From Flavobacteriaceae bacterium (GTDB taxonomy: Bacteria; Bacteroidota; Bacteroidia; Flavobacteriales; Flavobacteriaceae): a stretch of 6,439 bases of DNA. Positions 1-5,530 of the stretch are shown piece by piece (positions within the stretch are counted from its first letter, which is position 1; every line of letters starts with the position of its first letter). The translations under genes and the position numbers were made by a program. The DNA lies in the NCBI GenBank assembly GCA_019090365.1, contig JAHRWC010000382.1:1-6439 (forward strand), read 5' to 3'. The notes beneath the pieces were generated by a model. It had not been told where the DNA came from, ran no database searches, and worked only from the letters and a program-made list of their open reading frames with translations.

Positions 1-288
1 ATTCCATGTAGGTAATTGTTTAGTTACATATACACTTGGAGAAATGTAGGAGTCTGGCCCTCTAAAAACTACAGTTACTTCGGCGCCATCATTTAAAGTC
101 GCTACTTGCGGATTATATTTGTCTATGTGAGCGACAAGTTTACCAGTGTTTTCATTGTAAATGATTGGTATATGTGTTATTGATGGCTTGTGTTCTAATA
201 CAGATACTAACATAGCAAATGGATACTGTTTGATAACAGTAATCATTTTTTGTTGGTCGTTTGATTGATGATATTTTGGTGGATACAT
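1..288 (-). CDS. PaiB-like FMN-binding protein, N-terminal 96 residues (cut by left edge)
   Basis: The first 96 codons read from an ATG at 288 down to position 1 without a stop. The start MYPPKY, the segment HIPIIY (residues 39-44), HIDKYNPQ (54-61), FRGPDSYISPSVY (75-87) and LPTWN (92-96) match the usual landmarks of the PaiB / FMN-binding_2 family, whose members have a split-barrel flavin-binding fold. The B. subtilis member was described as a negative regulator of protease synthesis and sporulation, but in other phyla the role is unproven and a flavin-linked oxidoreductase or cofactor-binding role is equally possible. The protein should be cytoplasmic, as no signal peptide is seen. It lies 10 bp after the stop of the DUF1569 gene on the same strand, so the two are probably co-transcribed. 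No Shine-Dalgarno sequence precedes the ATG. The C-terminal half, roughly 100 residues in the family, lies outside the window. The family call is secure; the regulatory role is not. Confidence 0.85.
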   Translation of the reverse strand, partial: MYPPKYHQSNDQQKMITVIKQYPFAMLVSVLEHKPSITHIPIIYNENTGKLVAHIDKYNPQVATLNDGAEVTVVFRGPDSYISPSVYVTKQLPTWN

Positions 289-298
289 ACGTGTTTAT

Positions 299-751
299 TT
301 AAACTCCAAATTGTCTTAAGTGATGGTCTAAATGTTTGTATTGCATTTTACCCCATTGTTCTTTTTTAAAAGATCCAAAAATTGGATGTGGATCCCAAAC
401 TTCTTGATTTTTTCTATCGTGAAATTGATTTAACATAGAAATCAATTTTGTTTTTTCTTGGTTGAAATCTACTTCATAATCTATGATAAATTCTTTGCCA
501 GTTCGAACACTTTGTTTCCATAACTTATCATTATACATCATAGGTTTCATCATGGAAAACAACATTTTTTTAAAGAAACCAACCTTAAAACTTGGCTTAA
601 CAGTTCCATTTATTACTTCAAAAGGTATTTGACAGTGCTTGGTCATTTGCCCAACATTCATTTTACCCCAAGTAGCTTTAGTTTGTTCATCTAGTTTTTC
701 AATTCTAGATGTAATCTCTTGAAATGATTCAGTTTCAAATAGTGATTTCAT
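299..751 (-). CDS. DUF1569 / DinB-superfamily protein
   Basis: A complete 150-residue protein without signal peptide or membrane segment. The landmarks WGKMNVGQMTKHC (residues 28-40), HPIFG (122-126) and QWGKMQYKHLDHHLRQFGV (132-150) are typical of DUF1569, a branch of the DinB-like four-helix-bundle superfamily. That fold usually binds one divalent metal through three histidines. H39 together with H140 and H144 (an HxxxH pair in the last helix) fits that pattern. DinB-like proteins include thiol-dependent transferases (bacillithiol and mycothiol enzymes) and damage-induced proteins of unknown activity, so no substrate can be named. The ATG at 751 is the natural start: it gives the usual short lead before the first helix and an ordinary family length. 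It is the first gene of a probable two-gene operon with the PaiB-like gene, transcribed divergently from radC. Confidence 0.88.
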   Translation of the reverse strand: MKSLFETESFQEITSRIEKLDEQTKATWGKMNVGQMTKHCQIPFEVINGTVKPSFKVGFFKKMLFSMMKPMMYNDKLWKQSVRTGKEFIIDYEVDFNQEKTKLISMLNQFHDRKNQEVWDPHPIFGSFKKEQWGKMQYKHLDHHLRQFGV

Positions 752-832
752 GTTTAAATTTTTAGTGATATTTTTTTCAGTTTAAATATATGATTATCTT
801 TAATCACTCCCTAGGAAGAAATTCATATAATT
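752..832. promoter_or_regulatory. Divergent intergenic region between the DUF1569 gene and radC
   Basis: This 81-bp AT-rich spacer must hold the promoter of the minus-strand pair and probably that of the plus-strand block. On the minus strand, TATATTTA (plus positions 783-790) is one base off the Bacteroidota -7 consensus TAnnTTTG, but no matching TTG lies at the expected -33 distance. On the plus strand, TAATTTTG at 828-835 fits the -7 consensus exactly but overlaps the radC start codon. A purine run AGGAAG at 813-818 lies 14 bases before the radC TTG, rather far for a ribosome-binding site. The promoters are therefore inferred from gene arrangement and not identified. Confidence 0.5.
791..806. 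repeat. Perfect 6-bp inverted repeat in the divergent spacer
   Basis: TGATTA and TAATCA are exact inverted copies separated by the four bases TCTT. The pairing does not extend outward. A looser outer pair, AGTGAT at 764-769 and ATCACT at 803-808, overlaps its right arm. The dyad sits between two divergent genes, which suits an operator half-site pair or a weak hairpin in a leader. In AT-rich DNA a 6-bp dyad can also arise by chance. Confidence 0.35.
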
Positions 833-1531
833 TTGAAATACGAAACAAATTCATTTTCCATTAAACAATGGAATGAGGACGACCGTCCAAGGGAAAAATT
901 ACTTCAGAAAGGGAAATCAATATTAAGCGATGCAGAACTTCTAGCTATTTTAATTGGTTCGGGAAGTCGATCTGAAAGTGCTGTCGAATTGAGTAAACGA
1001 ATATTAGCATCAGTAGATAATAACTTAAATGAATTGGGTAAATGTTCATTTAATGATTTTATTGCTTTTAAAGGAATAGGAGAGGCAAAAGCTATTTCAA
1101 TTATTGCTGCTATGGAATTAAGTAAAAGACATACTTCTTCCGAAGGAGTAAAAAAAGATAAGATAACTTCAAGTAATACTGTTTTTAAAATACTGCACCC
1201 ATTATTAGGAGAATTACCACACGAAGAATTTTGGATTATTTATTTAAACAATTCGAATAAAGTACTTCAGAAATCACAAATAAGTAAAGGAGGAATAACA
1301 GGAACATTAGTTGATATTCGTCTGGTGTTGAAAAATGCTCTACAAATAGGAGCTGTTTCAATAATATTAGCGCATAATCATCCCTCAGGAACCTTACAGC
1401 CAAGTCATGCAGATAAACAACTCACTCAAAAATTAAAGAAAGCAGCAGAGAGTATAGATATTAAAGTGCTGGATCATCTTATAATTACTGAAAAAACGTA
1501 TTTTAGCTTTGCAGATGAAAACATACTATAG
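833..1531 (+). CDS. radC: RadC family JAB/MPN-domain protein
   Basis: A 232-residue RadC (UPF0758) protein of normal family length. The N-terminal part carries the family signature IKQWNEDDRPREKLLQKG (residues 10-27), then LSDAELLAILIGSGS (31-45) and a helix-hairpin-helix-like segment FKGIGEAKA (79-87). The C-terminal JAB/MPN domain has the intact metal-binding motif: H181, H183 and D194 within HNHPSG...PS..D, with E131 or E132 as the likely upstream glutamate. RadC was once linked to DNA repair, but that assignment in E. coli was withdrawn, and its activity (metallohydrolase or nuclease) remains unsettled. The start is a TTG. An in-frame TAG at 812 blocks any long upstream extension, no ATG or GTG precedes the conserved IKQW segment, and TTG gives the expected short lead. 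It ends 6 bp before the next gene, suggesting co-transcription. The protein is cytoplasmic. Confidence 0.95.
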   Translation: MKYETNSFSIKQWNEDDRPREKLLQKGKSILSDAELLAILIGSGSRSESAVELSKRILASVDNNLNELGKCSFNDFIAFKGIGEAKAISIIAAMELSKRHTSSEGVKKDKITSSNTVFKILHPLLGELPHEEFWIIYLNNSNKVLQKSQISKGGITGTLVDIRLVLKNALQIGAVSIILAHNHPSGTLQPSHADKQLTQKLKKAAESIDIKVLDHLIITEKTYFSFADENIL

Positions 1532-1537
1532 CTAATA

Positions 1538-2830
1538 ATGCTTTTAATTTATACTCAAAAAATAACTCCTCGATTTACATATGTATTTAAACATATATGT
1601 ACAAGAATTTTAGGTATTGAAATTAAATTTACTAATGCTATCGAAACTTTTATCGCAGAAGATGGTCCTAAATTATCTTATGGAAAACAACCTTTAGGAA
1701 ATGAACTTTTTTTACAAAGCCAAGAGATTTTGTCACATCAAGGGATCGAAAGTGTTGAGATAAATGTAAAACCTTGGGAAGAAACGAAATGTTTTTTTCA
1801 AGTAAGTGATAAAAGCGCATTACCATTCGATATTTTTTCGGCTAGTTTTTATTTATTAAGTCGGTATGAAGAATACCTTCCTCATGTAAAAGATGAATAC
1901 GGTAGATTTCCAGCTTCAGAGAGTTTAGCATTTAAAGAAAACTTTTTGCAATATCCAGTAATAGATATTTGGGCATATAAATTTAAGATAGTGTTGTCTG
2001 AAAACTTTCCAGATTTATCCTTTTTTAAAAAGGAAATGGAAATTCATAATTTAATAGAGGCAAGCAATCCTTATGCATTTAAACAAAAAGGCTTACTTAA
2101 ATCTATTATTGGTTTTACGAAGGATACATTGAAGTTTCGAATCAGTAAAAATTTTAGACGAACTAAAGTTCTTCTTGGAATTAAAACAGATCCTTTTAAT
2201 ACTTTTGAATGGGTTATTTCTCAAAGTAAAAGTAATAAAACAAAGTTGACCGTTTTCTTTCTTATGGGAAATGATCTAAATTATTATGAAGGAATCAATG
2301 CGCAGAAGAAACGGTATCGAATGCTTATAAAATTTGTTTCAGATTATAAAAACATCGGCCTTATATTTTCTTCAATTTCATTATTGAATTTAACTGCAAT
2401 AAAAAAAGAAAAAGAACAATTAGAGAATGTCATAAACTCGGAGCTTACTAGTTCTGTTAACAAAGGTTATTTTGTGAAACTTCCAGAATTCTATAGAAAC
2501 TTAATCGAAGTAGAAGTAGAAAAAGATTTTACAATGGTTTATGAAGAAACAGTTGGGTTTAGAGCAAGTACTTGTACACCGTTTCTATTTTATGATTTAG
2601 ATTATGAAATAAAAACCCCATTAATAATACAGCCTATTGCGCTCACTACACATGCTTTTAAAAATAAAAAATCATCAGATATAAGAGATTCAGTCTTACA
2701 TATTTTAGCGTCTGTTAATAAAGTAAATGGAACCTTCTCTATGTTTTTTACAAATTTAGATTTTATCGACAATAAGAGAAATAAAATATGGAGAGAATTG
2801 TTTTCAGAAAAACTTCAAAAAAATGTTTAA
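1538..2830 (+). CDS. NodB-related polysaccharide-deacetylase-like protein, catalytic motifs apparently degenerate
   Basis: A 430-residue protein resembling the large polysaccharide-deacetylase-like family common in Bacteroidota. The N-terminal domain (about 1-160, DUF7033-like) shows YGKQPLGNELF (48-58), LPFDIFSASFYLLSRYEEY (95-113) and VIDIWAYKFK (141-150). The C-terminal half has the landmarks AFKQKGL (180-186), TDPFNTFEW (217-225), FRASTCTPFLFYDLDYEIKTPL (341-362) and VNGTFSMFFTN (396-406). Active NodB enzymes bind metal through an Asp-Asp pair in motif 1 and two histidines in motif 2. Here the motif 1 region reads IEASNPYAF (173-181) without an Asp, and the motif 2 region reads IGLIFSSIS (273-281) without a His. 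The protein may therefore be a non-catalytic relative, or this flavobacterial branch may use other residues. No signal peptide is evident, so a cytoplasmic or membrane-associated place is likely. It starts 6 bp after radC and overlaps the next gene by 8 bp. The family call is good; enzymatic function is doubtful. Confidence 0.82.
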   Translation: MLLIYTQKITPRFTYVFKHICTRILGIEIKFTNAIETFIAEDGPKLSYGKQPLGNELFLQSQEILSHQGIESVEINVKPWEETKCFFQVSDKSALPFDIFSASFYLLSRYEEYLPHVKDEYGRFPASESLAFKENFLQYPVIDIWAYKFKIVLSENFPDLSFFKKEMEIHNLIEASNPYAFKQKGLLKSIIGFTKDTLKFRISKNFRRTKVLLGIKTDPFNTFEWVISQSKSNKTKLTVFFLMGNDLNYYEGINAQKKRYRMLIKFVSDYKNIGLIFSSISLLNLTAIKKEKEQLENVINSELTSSVNKGYFVKLPEFYRNLIEVEVEKDFTMVYEETVGFRASTCTPFLFYDLDYEIKTPLIIQPIALTTHAFKNKKSSDIRDSVLHILASVNKVNGTFSMFFTNLDFIDNKRNKIWRELFSEKLQKNV

Positions 2831-3512
2831 AAAAGAAATAACAGATGTGTTTTTTGATTTAGATCACACCCTGTGGGATTTTGACAAAAACTCGAAATTA
2901 GCTTTTGAAAGAGTATTAAATAAACATCAAGTTGATGTGAATTTAAATGAATTCATCGAAGTTTATGAACCTATTAATTTTGACTATTGGAAATTATTTA
3001 GGGAAGAAAAAGTAAGTAAATTAAACTTACGTAGAGGAAGACTAATCGATACTTTCAGTAAATTGAATATGACTTTTAATTTTACTGAAATTGATAAAAT
3101 GGCCGAATCTTATATAGATGAATTGCCAGGGAATAACCATTTGTTTCAAGATGCAGAGTTAATATTGACTTATTTAAACGAAAGGTATTTCCTACACATA
3201 ATAACAAACGGTTTTGATGAGGTACAGCGATTAAAACTCGAAAAGAGTGGAATTAATAAATTTTTTAAAACAATTACTACTTCAGAAGAAATTGGTGTTA
3301 AAAAACCTAATCCTTTAATTTTTTCAGAAGCTATTAATAAGGCTAATACTGTTGCTAAAACAAGTATAATGATAGGAGATTCCTACGAAGCAGATATTTT
3401 AGGAGCTGATAATGCAGGTATGAAAACCATTTTTTATAATTATAGGAAAGAATCTATACCTACAAACTTTAACATAATAGATGACCTAATAGAATTAAAA
3501 ATGTATCTCTAG
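2823..3512 (+). CDS. yjjG: YjjG-type HAD-family pyrimidine nucleotidase
   Basis: A 229-residue soluble HAD-superfamily phosphatase with all four motifs: FDLDHT with nucleophile D12 and acid D14; the Thr of IITNG (T128); the Lys of GVKKP (K160); and GDSYEADI (D186 and D191). The sequence FDLDHTLWDFDKNS followed by an alpha-helical cap (about 20-105) is characteristic of the YjjG/YfnB subgroup, noncanonical pyrimidine 5'-nucleotidases. In E. coli, YjjG dephosphorylates UMP, dUMP and dTMP and protects against modified pyrimidine nucleotides. The same role is inferred here; other small phosphate esters cannot be excluded from sequence. The ATG at 2823 lies within the end of the preceding gene (8-bp overlap, ATGTTTAA), so its translation is probably coupled to that gene. 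Length and start agree with the family. Confidence 0.92.
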   Translation: MFKKEITDVFFDLDHTLWDFDKNSKLAFERVLNKHQVDVNLNEFIEVYEPINFDYWKLFREEKVSKLNLRRGRLIDTFSKLNMTFNFTEIDKMAESYIDELPGNNHLFQDAELILTYLNERYFLHIITNGFDEVQRLKLEKSGINKFFKTITTSEEIGVKKPNPLIFSEAINKANTVAKTSIMIGDSYEADILGADNAGMKTIFYNYRKESIPTNFNIIDDLIELKMYL

Positions 3513-3562
3513 TTTAAAATATTTTGTTATTTTACAGCGTTATTTATAAAACCCCCATAATT
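3513..3562 (+). promoter_or_regulatory. 50-bp gap, possible internal promoter before the envelope genes
   Basis: This is the only gap longer than 6 bp within the plus-strand block. It is AT-rich and contains the palindrome AAAATATTTT (3516-3525), two direct copies of GTTATTT (3526-3532 and 3539-3545) and a C run at 3552-3556 just before the lipoprotein ATG. I found no exact TAnnTTTG element and no stable GC-rich hairpin with a T tract. A promoter here is inferred only from the spacing; simple read-through from yjjG is equally possible. Confidence 0.3.
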
Positions 3563-4108
3563 ATGAATAAACCAATTTACCTACTATTTTGGTCTGTACT
3601 AATAATGGTATGCTTTACCTCTTGTGTAAAAGATACCGATTTTGATCAGGCAGATGATATAGTATTGTCTCCAGTTTTAGAACTGGATTTTATTTACTTC
3701 ACTTTAGATCAAAGCGATTATTTTAATCCTAATACAGGAGAACAAAGATTAATTGTAACAGATACAACAGATTTTGAAATATTAAATGAATCGTTTGTAC
3801 GTGATGATTTAAAAAGAGCTGAATACTTGTTTAAATTAGAGAATTCTGCTCCCATTAGCTTTTTGACAGAATTTAGATTCTTAAATGAAAATGATGAAGT
3901 AGTTTATGAAGTAGCAATACCTATCTCTGCTGGTTCAATAGCTGCTCCAGTACTCACAGAACATATAGAAAATATTGAGAACCAAGGAATCCTTGAATTA
4001 ACTCTAGCATCGAAAGTTGTTGTTAATGTAATTATTCCATCCTCTTTTGAAAATATTGAAGGCGCCCTAAACCTACAATCCAAAACAACCTACTTTTTTG
4101 AAATTTAA
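3563..4108 (+). CDS. Predicted lipoprotein of unknown function
   Basis: A 181-residue protein from the ATG at 3563. It opens with MNK, a hydrophobic stretch PIYLLFWSVLIMVCF and a lipobox FTSC, giving lipidation at C21 by the signal peptidase II route. A longer reading from a TTG at 3524 adds 13 residues ahead of the signal peptide and is rejected. After C21 the sequence is VKDTDFDQADD. The Lys followed by Asp residues resembles the lipoprotein export signal that sends Bacteroidota lipoproteins to the outer face of the outer membrane. The mature part is acidic, without further membrane segments, and looks beta-rich, with alternating hydrophobic stretches such as VVYEVAIPI and SKVVVNVIIP. I do not recognise the family. 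Three bases separate it from the DUF5723-like barrel gene, so the two are very likely translated from one message and may share a function. Confidence 0.8.
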   Translation: MNKPIYLLFWSVLIMVCFTSCVKDTDFDQADDIVLSPVLELDFIYFTLDQSDYFNPNTGEQRLIVTDTTDFEILNESFVRDDLKRAEYLFKLENSAPISFLTEFRFLNENDEVVYEVAIPISAGSIAAPVLTEHIENIENQGILELTLASKVVVNVIIPSSFENIEGALNLQSKTTYFFEI

Positions 4109-4111
4109 ACT

Positions 4112-5530
4112 ATGCGTAACCTACTATGCTTTATATTAATCCCTTTATTGGGGTGTTTGACATATGGTCAAAACAAACAAATTCTATACGATTTTGGAGA
4201 TATTCCTCAATCATTACTAGTTAATCCAGCTACCATAATGGACCAAGATTACCATGTTGGGATTCCTTTTTTATCACAGGTTTCATTTCATTTTGGTTCG
4301 TCTGGCGTAAGTGCGTATGATATTTTTGGAAAATCTAATGTAGATATTAATACACGAATAAGAAATGTGATTTATGGCCTTGATAAATATGATTTTTTTA
4401 GTGTTAATCAGCAATTAGAAATATTAAGCTTTGGTTGGAAAAACTCAAAAGGTATATATTATTCAGGTGGTATTTATGAAGAATTAGATGTGTTTACATA
4501 TTTTCCCAAAGATTGGGCAATCTTGGCTTGGGAAGGAAACAGTGAGCATATTGGAAGAAATTTTCATTTTAATGATATTAGTGTAACTGCCGAATTATTA
4601 TCCGTTTTTCATTTTGGAGCAAATAAACGTATCAATGAAAAACTAACTTTAGGAGCAAGAGCAAAAATATATTCGAGTATAGCACATGCTAGAAGTACAG
4701 ATAATGAAGGTGTATTTAAAACAGTAGAGGTTGAAGGATCTGATAATATTTATATACATAGAATTATAAACGCAGATGTAACAGTTCAAACTTCTGGAAT
4801 ACAATCTTTAAGTGATGCAGGTTCAGGTGCGGCAGTAGCTAATGAAATGTTAAGTAGAGTTTTTCTTGGAGGAAACCTTGGTTTGGGAGTAGATTTAGGT
4901 GCTACCTATCAAATTAAAGATAATTTAATCGCTACAGCAAGTTTGATTGATATTGGAGCTGTATTTCATACAAAAGATGCTGAAAGCTATGAAGCAAAAG
5001 GTAATCATAATTTAGACGGGATTGAGCTACTTTTCCCCGCATTAAGCGATGGAGAATCTGCATATGATTATTATAATGATATTGAAGATAATTTTGAAAA
5101 TGATATTCCTGTTGATACTATAAATTCATCATATACCCAATTTCGACCATTAAAAGTAAATGCCAGTATTAAATATGGCTTTGGAAAAAAGCAGAATTCG
5201 AAAGTTTGTGATTGTTTAAATAAAGACAAAGGTGAGGATTGGAGAGAAGAAGTAGGACTTCAACTGTTTGCAATTAAAAGACCAAAAAAGCCTCAATTTG
5301 CTTATACTGCTTATTATAAAAGAAGATTTGGAGATTTTTTAATAGGAAAACTTACCTATACAATAGATCAATATTCTGCAACAAATGTAGGGATGGGACT
5401 TAGTACAAATTATAATTGGTTTAACTTTTATGTAGCAGTCGATAATATTTTAAAATATCCAAATGTCGCAAAAGCAAAAAACGTATCTTTACAATTAGGG
5501 TTCAACCTTAAAATAGATAAGAATGAATAA
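4112..5530 (+). CDS. DUF5723-like outer-membrane beta-barrel protein
   Basis: A 472-residue exported protein. Residues 1-19 form a signal peptide (MRNLL, hydrophobic core, cleavage probably after YG before Q20). LLGC at 12-15 mimics a lipobox, but the core before it is short and the barrel nature favours signal peptidase I. The segments LVNPATIMDQDYHVGIPFLSQVSFHFGSSG (36-65), LEILSFGWKN (102-111) and GARAKIYSS (181-189) are typical of the DUF5723 family, which resembles PorP/SprF and FadL-like barrels of Bacteroidota. Many alternating aromatic/hydrophobic strands follow, ending with GMGLSTNYNWFNFYVAVDNIL (427-447) and VSLQLGFNLKI (458-468), as expected for terminal barrel strands. Odd points are an acidic stretch at 317-335 and a CDC pair (C366, C368), both probably in loops. 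The family has no established function; a part in transport or gliding/type IX secretion is only a guess. It overlaps the next gene by 8 bp. Confidence 0.8.
   Translation: MRNLLCFILIPLLGCLTYGQNKQILYDFGDIPQSLLVNPATIMDQDYHVGIPFLSQVSFHFGSSGVSAYDIFGKSNVDINTRIRNVIYGLDKYDFFSVNQQLEILSFGWKNSKGIYYSGGIYEELDVFTYFPKDWAILAWEGNSEHIGRNFHFNDISVTAELLSVFHFGANKRINEKLTLGARAKIYSSIAHARSTDNEGVFKTVEVEGSDNIYIHRIINADVTVQTSGIQSLSDAGSGAAVANEMLSRVFLGGNLGLGVDLGATYQIKDNLIATASLIDIGAVFHTKDAESYEAKGNHNLDGIELLFPALSDGESAYDYYNDIEDNFENDIPVDTINSSYTQFRPLKVNASIKYGFGKKQNSKVCDCLNKDKGEDWREEVGLQLFAIKRPKKPQFAYTAYYKRRFGDFLIGKLTYTIDQYSATNVGMGLSTNYNWFNFYVAVDNILKYPNVAKAKNVSLQLGFNLKIDKNE

Noticed and set aside
1538..2830. The NodB-like gene as a pseudogene
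   Set aside because: The frame is intact over 430 codons, family landmarks outside the metal motifs are kept, and the gene is coupled to yjjG; loss of catalytic residues alone does not show decay.
3516..3525. Palindrome AAAATATTTT after yjjG as a terminator
   Set aside because: It is pure A/T, has no loop or GC stem, and is expected by chance in DNA of this composition.
3524..3562. Longer N-terminus of the lipoprotein starting at a TTG (MLFYSVIYKTPII...)
   Set aside because: It would put 13 residues ahead of a textbook lipoprotein signal peptide that begins exactly at the ATG at 3563.
4145..4156. LLGC in the barrel protein signal peptide as a lipobox
   Set aside because: The hydrophobic core before the Cys is short, a normal signal peptidase I site (YG|Q) follows, and barrels of this type are not usually lipoproteins.
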